Positions 37,736 to 46,635 are shown, counted from the stretch's first letter. The stretch is 64,000 nt of DNA from Pedosphaera sp. (GCA_028293285.1 JAQGPC010000101.1:1-64000), one strand, 5' to 3'. Numbers and translations are program-made. Notes: generated by a model from the letters alone, not told the origin.

Positions 37736-38989
37736 ATGGGATTGCCAGTTAAAGTAGCCGTTTTGCAGAAAGCCGATCGCTGGTGCTTCGGGCCGTTTTG
37801 CTTTTTGTTGACGGTGGTGCGGAAGTTGGGCGGACTTTTTGGAGCACGAACGGAGTCGCGACCGCGCAATATTTTATTCGTTAAATTGGCGGAACAGGGT
37901 TCCACGGTTTTAGCGGCACCGACACTTCGGCGGGCAGTGGAGATGGTTGGGCGGGAGAATGTTTACTTTCTTTGCTTCGAAGAGAATCGGTTCGTCCTGG
38001 ATATGATGGAAATTATTCCACCGGAGAATGTGCTGACGGTTTCGACGGAAAGTCTCTTTACGATGGCGAGCGGGACATTGCGAGTGATTGGACGGATGCA
38101 GCGCATGGGGTTGGATGCGGCGATTGATCTGGAATTTCTGGCAAGGTTCTCAGCGGCGTTGACGTATTTGAGCGGAGCGAGATTGCGAGTTGGAATGCAT
38201 GCGTTTCATGGCGAAGGGCCGTATCGCGGCGATTTGATGACGCATCGGATTCCCTATAATCCGCATCTGCACACCACGCAGATGTTTCAAGTGATGGTGG
38301 AGGCTTTGAATGCGCCAAGTGAGTTATTTCCGACTTTTAATTACACGGTTCCGCCGCTGGAATTTTACGAGCCGTCGTTTCGCGCAAGTGCGGAGGAATT
38401 GCGGCGGATGGAGGAACTGATTCGCAAGGAGACTGGCAAGGTATCGTTACCGCGCGTCATTTTGCTGAACCCGAATGCGAGTGATTTGTTGCCGCTGCGA
38501 CGCTGGCCGACGAATCGTTATGTGGAATTGGCGAAGCGGTTGCTGGCGAAATTTCCGGAGGTTTATATCGCGTTTACGGGAGCGAAAGAGGAGACGGTGG
38601 CGAATGAACAACTGGTGCGTGAGGTGGGGTCGGAGCGGTGTTTTTCGGCGGCGGGCAAGACTACGCTGCGGGAATTGCTGGCGCTCTATACACTTTGTGA
38701 TGTGCTCGTGACGAATGACAGCGGACCGGCGCATTTTGCATCGCTGACGCCGATTCACGTGGTGACGTTGTTCGGACCGGAAACCCCTGCCCTATTCGCG
38801 GCGCATACGTCGCGGCATGTGGCGTTATGGGCGGGGATTGCGTGCAGTCCTTGTGTGAGTGCATTGAATAACCGGCAATCGGCATGCAAAAATAATTTGT
38901 GCATGCAGGCGATTTCGGTGGATCAGGTGTTTGCGCAGGTGTGTCGGGGGTTTGTGGGGAGAGAGACGGATTGTGCGAATTTGCGGTGA
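37736..38989 (+). CDS. Glycosyltransferase family 9 (heptosyltransferase-like)
   Basis: 417 residues of the GT-B fold. N-terminal domain: RNILFVKLAEQGSTVLAAPTLRRAVEMVGRENVYFLCFEENRFVLDMM, resembling ADP-heptose:LPS heptosyltransferases. C-terminal nucleotide-sugar domain: VILLNPNASDLLPLRRWPTNRYVELAKRLL, then LLALYTLCDVLVTNDSGPAHFASLTPIHVVTLFGPETPALF, the family hallmark. The N-terminus has a 40-residue extension with a possible membrane segment (CFGPFCFLLTVVRKLGGLFGA). It likely adds a sugar to lipopolysaccharide or another surface glycan. It follows the TMTC-like gene by 42 bases, so the two may form a surface-glycosylation pair. Confidence 0.82.
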   Translation: MGLPVKVAVLQKADRWCFGPFCFLLTVVRKLGGLFGARTESRPRNILFVKLAEQGSTVLAAPTLRRAVEMVGRENVYFLCFEENRFVLDMMEIIPPENVLTVSTESLFTMASGTLRVIGRMQRMGLDAAIDLEFLARFSAALTYLSGARLRVGMHAFHGEGPYRGDLMTHRIPYNPHLHTTQMFQVMVEALNAPSELFPTFNYTVPPLEFYEPSFRASAEELRRMEELIRKETGKVSLPRVILLNPNASDLLPLRRWPTNRYVELAKRLLAKFPEVYIAFTGAKEETVANEQLVREVGSERCFSAAGKTTLRELLALYTLCDVLVTNDSGPAHFASLTPIHVVTLFGPETPALFAAHTSRHVALWAGIACSPCVSALNNRQSACKNNLCMQAISVDQVFAQVCRGFVGRETDCANLR

Positions 38990-39083
38990 AGGATTGGGTG
39001 GAGGTTGGCTCGATGATTGGATTGAGCGCTTGTTTCGTTTTGACGTTCGGCGCGGTGAGGACACTGCGGCCCTACCTCCTGAA

Positions 39084-39114
39084 AACAAAAAAGGGCGTCC
39101 CGAAGGACGCCCTT
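39084..39114 (-). terminator. Terminator of rpsB-tsf operon
   Basis: AAGGGCGTCC-CGAA-GGACGCCCTT (10-bp perfect stem) with a run of seven A on the plus side, i.e. a T-run for minus-strand transcription. It ends the tsf transcript and confirms that pyrH is not in the same transcript. Confidence 0.85.
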
Positions 39115-39135
39115 GTGAAAGATTACGCGAATTAA

Positions 39136-39984
39136 TTAAGCGGCTGGGCTTTCGCCGATTTGGAACCGGACGAAGTTGCGGATGGTGATTTCATCGCCCA
39201 ATTGCTTGGCGACGGAACCGACATGTTCCTTGACGGTGACTTCGGAATTTTTCTTCACGAAGCCCTGGTCCACGAGGCAGTAGGTCTGGTAAAACTTGTC
39301 GAGCACGCCTTGGAGAATTTTTTCCAATGCGGCGGCCGGCTTGCCTTTCAGGCGGTCGGACTGGGAGGCGATTTCACGTTCCTTGGCGATGACGTCGGCA
39401 GGGACGTTTTCGCGGGAGACAACGTAAGGATGACCAGCAGCGATCTGCAGGGTGATGTCGCGGACGAGTTGCTTGAAATCTTCGCTGGCGACGGTGGCTT
39501 CTTTGCCCGCGCCGACTTCGACCAGCACGCCAACCTTGGCGCCGGTGTGAATGTAGGCGGCAATGAGACCATTACCCGTGACTTCCATGCGATGGAAGCG
39601 GGGAATCTGGATATTCTCGCCGATCTTGGCAACTTGCGCGGTGCGCACGGCTTCCAAGTCAGCCTTGGGGTTCGCGAGCAGAGTGCGGGCGATTTCATCG
39701 CAGAAAGCCTGGAAGCTTTCATTACGGGCGACGAAGTCGGTTTCGCAATTGATTTCGACGAGGATGCCGGACTTGGCACCGGAAGCGATGGCTTGGGCGA
39801 TGACGCCTTCATTGGCGGCGCGGGAAGATTTCTTGGCGGCAGAGGCAGCGCCTTTTTTGCGGAGAACGTCCACGGCGGCATCGATATCGCCATTCGACTC
39901 GGTGAGGGCTTTTTTGCAATCCATGAGACCGGCACCGGTCATTTCCCTTAATTTACCAACTGCACCAGCAGTAATTTCAGCCAT
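39136..39984 (-). CDS. tsf: Translation elongation factor Ts
   Basis: 282 residues. The N-terminal UBA-like module is typical: AEITAGAVGKLREMTGAGLMDCKKALTESNGDIDAAVDVLRKKGAASAAKKSSRAANEGV. It contains the EF-Tu-contact signature CETDFVARNESFQAFCDEIA, and the C-terminal dimerisation part YCLVDQGFVKKNSEVTVKEHVGS. It exchanges GDP for GTP on EF-Tu. It is downstream of rpsB by 91 bases on the same strand and ends at a strong terminator. Confidence 0.96.
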   Translation of the reverse strand: MAEITAGAVGKLREMTGAGLMDCKKALTESNGDIDAAVDVLRKKGAASAAKKSSRAANEGVIAQAIASGAKSGILVEINCETDFVARNESFQAFCDEIARTLLANPKADLEAVRTAQVAKIGENIQIPRFHRMEVTGNGLIAAYIHTGAKVGVLVEVGAGKEATVASEDFKQLVRDITLQIAAGHPYVVSRENVPADVIAKEREIASQSDRLKGKPAAALEKILQGVLDKFYQTYCLVDQGFVKKNSEVTVKEHVGSVAKQLGDEITIRNFVRFQIGESPAA

Positions 39985-40075
39985 AAAATTGTGTGATTAA
40001 AAGTTAAACGTTGAGAGTTGAAAATGATGGAACGCGGTGAGACCGCTTGGGCCTGAACCGCGTTCCATCGAGAAA

Positions 40076-40882
40076 CTATGCCTGGAGACTTGCTACTTGC
40101 TCGGGAGTCGCGGGAGCTTCCGCGGCGGGCGCAGGAGCCGGAGCGGGTGCAGCAGCGGCTTCAGCTTCCGCAGTCTTGCGGCGGGCATACTTCGCTTCGT
40201 ATTCAGCCTGGGCCTGAATGATGGTCTGGCCAACGGTGGTCAGGACCATGCGGACGGAACGAATCGCGTCGTCGTTGCCGGCGATAGGATAATCCACGAG
40301 ATCGGGATCGCAGTTCGTGTCCACGAGGGCCACGACAGGGATTTTCAAGCGGCGCGCTTCAGCGACGGCGTTGTGTTCGCGCTTGACGTCCACGACGAAC
40401 ATCGCAGCAGGATACTTGTCCATGGCGCGGATACCATCAAAATACTTGAATTGGCGGGCATGTTCGCGACGAATCGCTGATTGCTCCTGCTTCACGTATT
40501 TATTGATGCTGCCGTCGGTTTCCATCTTCTCGATACCCTTCATGCGGGCGATGGATTTCTTGACGGTCTGGAAATTGGTGAGGGTGCCGCCGAGCCAACG
40601 TTCGGTGACATAAAATTGACTGCAATCCTTGGCCGTTTCCTTGACGGCTTGTTGGGCTTGCTTCTTGGTGCCCACGAACAGGATGCGACCGCCCTTGCTG
40701 ACGGTGGTGGTCAGGAAATCACAAGCAGACTGGAGGCCGGCGAGTGTTTTGCTGAGGTCGATGATATGAATGCCGTTGCGAGCATCGAAGATGAACGGTT
40801 TCATCTTGGGGTTCCAACGCTTCGTCTGATGTCCGAAATGGACGCCTGCTTCTAATAATTCTTTTACGCCGATACTAATCAC
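40076..40882 (-). CDS. rpsB: 30S ribosomal protein S2
   Basis: 268 residues. Core S2 text is unmistakable: ISIGVKELLEAGVHFGHQTKRWNPKMKPFIFDARNGIHIIDLSKTLAGLQSACDFL, RWLGGTLTNFQTVKKSI, PAAMFVVDVKREHNAVAEARRLKIPVVALVDTNCDPDLVDYPIAGNDDAIRSVRMV. A low-complexity Ala/Pro/Glu tail (AAAPAPAPAPAAEAPATPEQ) extends the normal end. The start codon is GTG with an AAAGGAAAATT site upstream. First gene of rpsB-tsf. Confidence 0.96.
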   Translation of the reverse strand: MISIGVKELLEAGVHFGHQTKRWNPKMKPFIFDARNGIHIIDLSKTLAGLQSACDFLTTTVSKGGRILFVGTKKQAQQAVKETAKDCSQFYVTERWLGGTLTNFQTVKKSIARMKGIEKMETDGSINKYVKQEQSAIRREHARQFKYFDGIRAMDKYPAAMFVVDVKREHNAVAEARRLKIPVVALVDTNCDPDLVDYPIAGNDDAIRSVRMVLTTVGQTIIQAQAEYEAKYARRKTAEAEAAAAPAPAPAPAAEAPATPEQVASLQA

Positions 40883-41227
40883 AATTTTCCTTTGTTAAGA
40901 GCCCGCTTTTTTAGCGAACCATTCCGCGGAAGACGGAATTTATTTCAGTGTTATTGTGGTCACCCGCACTCGCATGAGCATGGGCATATTTAAGACCGTT
41001 TTCCCTCCTCACGTTCCGGTGACCGGTTCCCGCGAAAGGGCCGAACAAAATAGCAAAAGCACTCTAAGTAGCAACTCCTATTTTAAACCATGATTAGGAT
41101 TGTGCCAGAGACAAGTTCGACTGAAGGGGAATGCCCAAATGCTTCAGAATTGCACCGGTTAGGGCTTTAAGTTAATAAAGCGCATGTTGCGGCGGCCATT
41201 TATCAGCCCTAAAGGGCATTGTTTCCG
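40883..41227. other. Divergent rpsB / mobA intergenic region with possible rpsB leader
   Basis: About 345 bases. On the rpsB side a hairpin ATTCCG/CGGAAT (around 40921-40940) lies in the expected leader, where ribosomal-protein regulation often acts. No known S2 leader motif was confirmed. A short palindrome (AGCCCTAAAGGGC) sits just before mobA. Confidence 0.35.
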
Positions 41228-41797
41228 ATGAAAAGTGCTAAGCTACATAACTTTAACGTTGAAGTTTTCATCTTAGCGGGTGGTTTGAGTAGCCGGATGG
41301 GACGAGATAAGGCGAAGTTGCGGTTGGGGCGGCGGACAATGCTGGGCCATATACGTCGGCCTGCCAAGGAGTTGGGTCTGCCGGTTCGTATACTGAGAAA
41401 GGATGTGATTTCGCGTTGTGGGCCTTTGGGCGGGATTTATACGGGATTAATCAAGAGTCGGGCGGATGCGGTGCTTTTTCTGGCTTGTGATATGCCGTTT
41501 GTGTCGGCGGGGCTTTTGGAGGAGATCATTGAATCGTTGGGAGCTTCGCGGAAGGCGGTTTTTTCCCGGTATGGAGATTTGGCGGGGTTTCCCCTGCTCT
41601 TGCGACGTGAGGCGTGTTTGCCGGTGGTTGAGGAGCAGATTGAGAAAAAGGAATTTTCGCTGCAATCGCTGGCGAGGGTTCTTAAAGCCAAGGTGCTGCG
41701 ACCAGAGCGGACGCGCGCCGAAGAATTGGAGAATATCAATACGCCTGAGGAATTGGAAAAGGCGAGGGAGCGATTGCGGTATGCGGATTCCAAGTAA
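41228..41797 (+). CDS. mobA: Molybdenum cofactor guanylyltransferase-like protein
   Basis: About 189 residues from ATG 41228. The nucleotidyltransferase signature is present: VFILAGGLSSRMGRDKAKLRLGRRTMLGHI (LAGG-x-SxRMGxDK), then GPLGGIYTGLIKSRADAVLFLACDMPFVSAGLLEEI with the metal-binding D of ACDMP, and FPLLLRREACLPVVEEQI. A C-terminal AEELENINTPEELE matches the N-T-P-E-x motif of the family. It transfers GMP to molybdopterin. No other molybdenum genes are nearby, so a related nucleotidyltransferase role cannot be excluded. Confidence 0.82.
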   Translation: MKSAKLHNFNVEVFILAGGLSSRMGRDKAKLRLGRRTMLGHIRRPAKELGLPVRILRKDVISRCGPLGGIYTGLIKSRADAVLFLACDMPFVSAGLLEEIIESLGASRKAVFSRYGDLAGFPLLLRREACLPVVEEQIEKKEFSLQSLARVLKAKVLRPERTRAEELENINTPEELEKARERLRYADSK

Positions 41798-41901
41798 TTC
41801 GGTCGGATAGATTATGCGAGGATTAATGTGTTTGCTTGGATTAGAAAGCTGCAGAATTGGTTCATCGTCTGGAAAAGCCTGAGAATCTTGTCTGTTTAAC
41901 A

Positions 41902-41930
41902 TTGCTGCGCCCGGGACGGTCGCTCTCCGG
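41902..41930. repeat. GC-rich palindromic intergenic repeat, copy A
   Basis: TTGCTGCGCCCGGGACGGTCGCTCTCCGG matches the core of copies B (44453-44507) and C (46769-46824). Confidence 0.55.
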
Positions 41931-42042
41931 AAATTGGGCTGCTACAGGCGAGATTTGTTAAGCTAGTGTAAAATATGGCCCCGCCCGGTTAAGCAAATGT
42001 AAAAGAGCTTTCACTGGTATCTATTCGCGCAATGATGCGGAC

Positions 42043-43422
42043 ATGGAAACCAAGAACTCCCGCAAAATAGCCGCCGTCGTGGCGGCGTTTGCGTTTGGTG
42101 TAACAGTCGCACAGGGGCAATTGCCCGCTGGTTCGTCAATCAACATCGCTCGAGGCATGGGTCAGACGCTCGGGAGCATCACTGTGAACGATCCGGGCAA
42201 TCATGTATGGGTGCTGCAGACGTCCACAAATTTCATCACCTGGGCGGGAGTGGACTCATGGAAGATTCATAACGGAAATTATCATGTCAGCCTGAGCCGA
42301 GCGGGAGCCGGGCCGAATCTTTATTATCGCGCCATCTATGACGGGGCGCAGCAGAGTATTTTAAGCACCACAACGAATGCGCTGCTGCTGCCGGGAACGA
42401 ATTTCAATTATGCCGCGCCGACACTGCCGCCCAACTTTTTGGTGCCACCCATCAGTAACCAGGACAACACTCCGTCAACGAATGTGGTGACCGACCCGGC
42501 AGCAACTTTGGGGCGGGTGTTGTTTTATGACAAGCGACTTTCGACGAACCAGACGGTGGCATGTTCGTCGTGTCATGTGGCGAAGTATGGATTCTCGGAC
42601 CCGAACCGGTTCAGCACCGGTTTCAACGGGAGCAAAGGGACGCGCAACGCGATGGGGCTGTCGAATGCGCGGTATTATCAGCGTGGACATTTTTTCTGGG
42701 ATGAGCGGGCGGCGACGCTGGAGGATCAGGTGTTGCTTCCCATCCAGAACCCGATTGAAATGGGAATGACCCTTCCGGCGCTGCTGCCGCGATTGGCGGC
42801 GGAACCGTTCTACACGAATCTGTTTACGAAAGCGTTTGGCACGCCGGACGTGACTTCCGGCCGGGTTTCCCGCGCGCTGGCGCAGTTTGTGCGGTCGATT
42901 ATTTCAACCAAGTCCAAGTATGACCAGGGTTTGCCAGTTAATTTCGCGAATTTCACAGCACAGGAGAAGCTGGGGCGGCAGATTTTTCTGGGGCAAGTGG
43001 GAAATGCGACCTGCGCGGCTTGTCATGGCACGGATAATTTTGTGCCGGGAGCGGTGGCGAATAACAATGGCCTGGAGTTTCCGTATGTGGATAAAGGAAT
43101 CGGCGGCATAACGGGACGCGCGCAGGACATGGGATTGTTCAAGGTGCCTTCGTTGCGGAACATTGAACTGACGGCGCCGTATATGCATGACGGACGGTTT
43201 GCGACGCTGGAAGAGGTGGTGGAGTTCTATAACTCCGGCATTGTGAATGGCACGAATCTGTCCCCGCCGCTGAGAACGCCTCCGGGTCAGCCGCCAGGGG
43301 TGTTGCGCTTGAATTTGACGGTCACACAAAAGGCTGCGTTGGTGGCGTTCCTGAAGACATTGACGGATACGAGTGTTATGACAGATGAGAAGTTTTTGGA
43401 TCCGTTTAATTACGGGAATTAA
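42043..43422 (+). CDS. Diheme cytochrome c peroxidase-family protein
   Basis: 459 residues with a signal peptide (about 1-26, ending VAQGQL). After an N-terminal secreted-protein domain (VWVLQTSTNFITWAGVDSWK...NLYYRAIYDG), the CCP/MauG domain has two heme sites: CSSCH (QTVACSSCHVAKYGFSDPNRFSTGF) and CAACH (ATCAACHGTDNFVPG), plus FWDERAATLEDQVLLPIQNPIEMGM and PSLRNIELTAPYMHDGRFATLEEVVEFYN, which provides distal heme ligands. It is periplasmic, reducing peroxide or acting as a MauG-like oxidase. The fused N-terminal domain is unusual and resembles the tail of the phylum's secreted proteins. Confidence 0.85.
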   Translation: METKNSRKIAAVVAAFAFGVTVAQGQLPAGSSINIARGMGQTLGSITVNDPGNHVWVLQTSTNFITWAGVDSWKIHNGNYHVSLSRAGAGPNLYYRAIYDGAQQSILSTTTNALLLPGTNFNYAAPTLPPNFLVPPISNQDNTPSTNVVTDPAATLGRVLFYDKRLSTNQTVACSSCHVAKYGFSDPNRFSTGFNGSKGTRNAMGLSNARYYQRGHFFWDERAATLEDQVLLPIQNPIEMGMTLPALLPRLAAEPFYTNLFTKAFGTPDVTSGRVSRALAQFVRSIISTKSKYDQGLPVNFANFTAQEKLGRQIFLGQVGNATCAACHGTDNFVPGAVANNNGLEFPYVDKGIGGITGRAQDMGLFKVPSLRNIELTAPYMHDGRFATLEEVVEFYNSGIVNGTNLSPPLRTPPGQPPGVLRLNLTVTQKAALVAFLKTLTDTSVMTDEKFLDPFNYGN

Positions 43423-43667
43423 GTGGGGTGAAGAAAAGTTTGAAACCAACTTCAATTCCTTCAGCACAAACCCTCTCCCTTGATTGGGCGAGGGTTTCGC
43501 AATTATGGGACAGCATTCAATCGTCCCGCTGGGACTCGGGGCCATGCCGGATTGCTCCCGGCAATGAATTGCCGGGCTATTTCAAATGCCCCGCCGGGGC
43601 AAAGACCGGAGCTTGCGCCATTGCCGGATTAAAATTTTAAACCGTAAATCGCCGTAAGCAGAGCAGC

Positions 43668-44042
43668 CTAATCGAAATGCCACCACTCGGTCTTTGCTGC
43701 AGATCGCTTGTTTTTGGCGAGGCGGCTGCGGAGGACCTTGATCTCGGCTTTGATGGTTTCGATTATTTCGGGAGACTCTTCGTAAATGTCCAATTTGGTT
43801 AACTCCTCCAATTTCGATGCGGCCAGTTCCAAGTGTTCGTCGAGTTTATCGACCGGCCAAACGAAGTTATGGCCCAGCAAGAGGATTACGGCAGCGGCGG
43901 CGCGAATTTCTTCGTAGCCATCCTCGGCATCGAGTTGCAACGCTTCTTCCACATGATCAGCCAATTCCGTCTTGTCGAAAAGCTCTCCGAACCAGTCGGC
44001 GGCGCCATCATTGCCCCAAGGTAAATTGCCCCATGTTCCCAT
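43668..44042 (-). CDS. DUF4259-family protein
   Basis: 124 residues. The N-terminus MGTWGNLPWGNDGAADWFGEL matches the MGxWG...NDxAxDW pattern of DUF4259 proteins, small cytoplasmic proteins of unknown role often found in tandem or near contact-dependent or immunity-like loci. The rest is helical and acidic (DHVEEALQLDAEDGYEEIRAAAAVILLLGHN). Thirty bases downstream of the 90-residue gene, so likely cotranscribed with it. Confidence 0.7.
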   Translation of the reverse strand: MGTWGNLPWGNDGAADWFGELFDKTELADHVEEALQLDAEDGYEEIRAAAAVILLLGHNFVWPVDKLDEHLELAASKLEELTKLDIYEESPEIIETIKAEIKVLRSRLAKNKRSAAKTEWWHFD

Positions 44043-44072
44043 ATAATTATTTTAGGTTTTGGATTCTTCTTT

Positions 44073-44345
44073 TTATTCTGCGAGTCGTCCCGCAGCCCGT
44101 CGCTTTTTATAGTCAGCCACGGCAAACGCGTCAATTTTTTCGATCAAAGCTTCATCGTGCTCCGGCAGCTTTGCTTCAAAGGTTACATAGTAAAGCTTGG
44201 AAAGCTCACGCAGGAATTGCGCTGAATCCATCCGTTTTGTGCCGGACAGGGAAAGATGCTTGAGGTGTAGTTCCCGCAGGCCATCTTTTTCCCAAATGTT
44301 GCATTGGTCATCGGAGAACAAATCTTTGAACGCGGTTTTTTCCAT
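44073..44345 (-). CDS. Hypothetical small protein
   Basis: 90 residues, MEKTAFKDLFSDDQCNIWEKDGLRELHLKHLSLSGTKRMDSAQFLRELSKLYYVTFEAKLPEHDEALIEKIDAFAVADYKKRRAAG. No recognised domain. It is soluble and charged, and sits just upstream of the DUF4259 gene on the same strand. A GGCCATGGAA context gives a plausible ATG. Called on position and protein-like composition only. Confidence 0.5.
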   Translation of the reverse strand: MEKTAFKDLFSDDQCNIWEKDGLRELHLKHLSLSGTKRMDSAQFLRELSKLYYVTFEAKLPEHDEALIEKIDAFAVADYKKRRAAGRLAE

Positions 44346-44452
44346 GGCCTCACCGGGTTAGTTATCAAAGGAGGCGGGCTTTTCAAACACATTTTACCAG
44401 GGACGAAAAGAAAACACCAATTGGCGTGGAAGTTATGCAAGGTTTTGGAGAA

Positions 44453-44507
44453 TAACGCGCCGGGCCTATTCAAATCGCTGCGCCCGGGACGGGCGCTCTC
44501 CGTTTGA
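44453..44507. repeat. GC-rich palindromic intergenic repeat, copy B
   Basis: TAACGCGCCGGGCC... then CTGCGCCCGGGACGGGCGCTCTCCGTTTGA. The centre GCGCCC/GGGCGC forms a hairpin. It shares both ends and the centre with copy C, and the centre with copy A. Confidence 0.65.
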
Positions 44508-44577
44508 AAAATGTCGCGCTCGGTTTTCGTCGGTAGTTTGTTTTGTTAAGCGGCTGCGCAGATATCAAATTTATTAG

Positions 44578-45498
44578 TTACTGGCCGGTGATGAGCTTGT
44601 TTAAGAAGACTTGCTGCCGGAGCAAGAGCCGATGATCAATGGACTGAGCGGCTTCCTGGGGATGGGCTTTGTAAGGCACGAGGCTAAATGCATTGCAGGT
44701 ATCGCTGCCCACGGAACCATTATATTCGTATCCTTCCAGCTTCTTAAGCTGATCTTTCAACTTGGCGGAATCAGAATCTTTACAAATGACGCCCACGAGA
44801 AATGGATATTCTGAATCGTCAATCACAACTTTTTTGGTGGTGATACCGGCGTTCCGGGCGGCAAGTTGGATGGCATCCAGCAACCCCTTTTTGGTGTACT
44901 TGGCATCCATGTTTGCCGGTGGCTGGACAGGTTCTCCCAGATATGCGAGGAGCGCCTGATTAGGGCCGGACCCTGACTCCGGTTTTTCCGAGGAACTGCC
45001 GGTGGCGGTATGATCAGGGTGGCTGAACCCTTTATGATGAAGAACCCGGTTTCCCTGGCCGAAATACAGCCCTCCGAATGCGCTGCCTGAAGGAACGGGA
45101 TAGAAACTGACGTGAAGATAGCCATCTTCCTGAAGCGTCTTAACTAAGTGGAAAGAACCTGTGCCTTTTTTGATGTGAACGTGTTGTTTCGAGTCGATCG
45201 CGGTGCGCATGGCCGAATTGACAGTGGCGTGCAAGGCGAGGTCAGCTTCATCCTGTGAAACCAAGGTATAAGTGCCATCCACACTATACGTTCCACCAAC
45301 TGCGATGGTATCGCTGGTTCCGCTCACCTGCTGGATGGTGATGCTGTCGCCAGGAGCGAATTGCACGTCGCCCAATTCAAACCTGACTGCGTGGAGCGAG
45401 CTCACATCAGTTCCGTCTGCGACCGCAAATCCACAGGTCATGGTAAGGGTCAATAGAGCCGTGAAGAATCGAAACCGAAGTGCAGATGATATTTTCAT
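44578..45498 (-). CDS. Secreted protein of unknown function in ECF sigma operon
   Basis: About 306 residues from ATG 45498 (AAGGATAATACC ribosome site); the track's start overlaps the anti-sigma gene. A signal peptide (about 1-28, ending FAVAD) is followed by SSLHAVRFELGDVQFAPGDSITIQQVSGTSDTIAVGGTYSVDGTYTLVSQDEADLALHATVNSAMR and a C-terminal part with an ELKKLEGYEYNG-like segment. No named domain is recognised. It is the third gene after an ECF sigma factor and its anti-sigma, 22 bases after the latter, so it is probably the main product of that envelope-response operon or a partner of its sensor. Confidence 0.6.
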   Translation of the reverse strand: MKISSALRFRFFTALLTLTMTCGFAVADGTDVSSLHAVRFELGDVQFAPGDSITIQQVSGTSDTIAVGGTYSVDGTYTLVSQDEADLALHATVNSAMRTAIDSKQHVHIKKGTGSFHLVKTLQEDGYLHVSFYPVPSGSAFGGLYFGQGNRVLHHKGFSHPDHTATGSSSEKPESGSGPNQALLAYLGEPVQPPANMDAKYTKKGLLDAIQLAARNAGITTKKVVIDDSEYPFLVGVICKDSDSAKLKDQLKKLEGYEYNGSVGSDTCNAFSLVPYKAHPQEAAQSIDHRLLLRQQVFLNKLITGQ

Positions 45499-45520
45499 AA
45501 TGGTATTATCCTTAATTTGT

Positions 45521-46063
45521 TTACTGAATAATTTCCTGGTCAGGGATGCGATGCGTTGCACTAGCGACAACGGTTTCGAATGACAGGGTATCCACCACGA
45601 AGTTGCCTTCCTGGCGGGACTCGCAAACTGGCAGGCGATACGAAACCTCTATGGAAAGGGCGGAACGGTCATTAGAGCGCACCATTTTGATTTCGTGGAC
45701 TCTTGCGCCGGAGAAATAGTTGAACAACAGAAGGGCTCCGAGTAGCAACAGGGAGGCCGAAATCGCTACAGGCAATCGAAAACGGCGCCATAGACCAATA
45801 ATGGATTCCCAAGTCGTGGGCGACGCGGATTTATGCTCAAGGCCGCTCATGATGCGAAGCTGGACATGCGGGGGGAGCGTTAAAGTTTCAGTGGCTTGCT
45901 GGAGGCGGCCGGACAGGAATTGCGCCATTTGTTGTTCCTGACGCACGGCTTGTCGGCAGGTGCTGCACTGTGCCAGATGCCTGTCAGCTGCGGCCTGCAT
46001 GCCGAGGGAGAGGCTTCCCTCAACATATTCGAACAATTGCTTCTGGAAACGTGAGCAGTTCAT
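45521..46063 (-). CDS. Anti-sigma factor with zinc-finger (zf-HC2) domain
   Basis: 180 residues. The N-terminal ZAS domain is MNCSRFQKQLFEYVEGSLSLGMQAAADRHLAQCSTCRQAVRQEQ, with the H-x3-C-x2-C zinc ligands. One membrane helix follows (about 95-115, LPVAISASLLLLGALLLFNYF), then a periplasmic part of about 65 residues. It should bind the sigma factor at the inner membrane and release it on an envelope signal. Its start overlaps the sigma stop as ATGA, so they are translationally coupled. Confidence 0.85.
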   Translation of the reverse strand: MNCSRFQKQLFEYVEGSLSLGMQAAADRHLAQCSTCRQAVRQEQQMAQFLSGRLQQATETLTLPPHVQLRIMSGLEHKSASPTTWESIIGLWRRFRLPVAISASLLLLGALLLFNYFSGARVHEIKMVRSNDRSALSIEVSYRLPVCESRQEGNFVVDTLSFETVVASATHRIPDQEIIQ

Positions 46064-46635
46064 CTCTTCTGTATCTCCTCTGTGCCGCAGACGCCAAAAA
46101 GGTTCAATTCATCGGGCAGGAGCTTCCGCATCTCCCCGATAGCGTAGTGGAGCCGGGATTTGACGGTTCCCTTGGAAATCTTCAAGTGCCGGGCAATTTC
46201 GTGAATCTTCATATTTTCGTAGTAGCGCAGAACAATCACTTCGCGATGAGTGTCGGAAAGCCGGTCCAAGGCTTCCCAGAGCGCCGAAGAGGCTGTACCG
46301 GCATCCAGTTGGGCCGGATTTTCGTCCGGCGCAGGAATCTCGCGGTTGGCCAACTCCTCGTCATAGACAATCCGTTTACGGTCGCGATGATAGTGTCGGG
46401 TCAGGTTGAGAAGGATGGCATGAAGCCAGATGTAAACGGTGGAACGGCCCTGAAACCGGTGAATTGAGCGAATGGCCTGGAGGAAAGTGTCCTGCACAAT
46501 GTCTTGGGCTTCGGTTTCATTACGACAGTGTGAGAAGGCGGAACGAAGCAAGCGATCCCCGTAAGAGTTGACCAAGGCCTTGACGGCGGCAGGGTCCTGA
46601 CCTTTAAGGGCGGCAACGAGTTGTTCCTCATCCAT
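46060..46635 (-). CDS. ECF sigma factor (sigma-70 family)
   Basis: 191 residues with both ECF regions. Region 2: VKALVNSYGDRLLRSAFSHCRNETEAQDIVQDTFLQAIRSIHRFQGRSTVYIWLHAILLNLTRHYHR (-10 recognition). Region 4: ALWEALDRLSDTHREVIVLRYYENMKIHEIARHLKISKGTVKSRLHYAIGEMRKLLPDE (-35 helix-turn-helix). It heads the operon with the zinc-finger anti-sigma and a secreted protein. Its own promoter region is the repeat-rich gap upstream. Confidence 0.9.
   Translation of the reverse strand: MDEEQLVAALKGQDPAAVKALVNSYGDRLLRSAFSHCRNETEAQDIVQDTFLQAIRSIHRFQGRSTVYIWLHAILLNLTRHYHRDRKRIVYDEELANREIPAPDENPAQLDAGTASSALWEALDRLSDTHREVIVLRYYENMKIHEIARHLKISKGTVKSRLHYAIGEMRKLLPDELNLFGVCGTEEIQKR

Noticed and set aside
39160-39951. 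263-residue plus-strand ORF antisense to tsf (also 34414-35094 antisense to pyrH)
   Set aside because: Both are exact shadows of highly conserved core genes with strong codon bias; their translations have low-complexity Asp/Gly/Phe composition and no domain.
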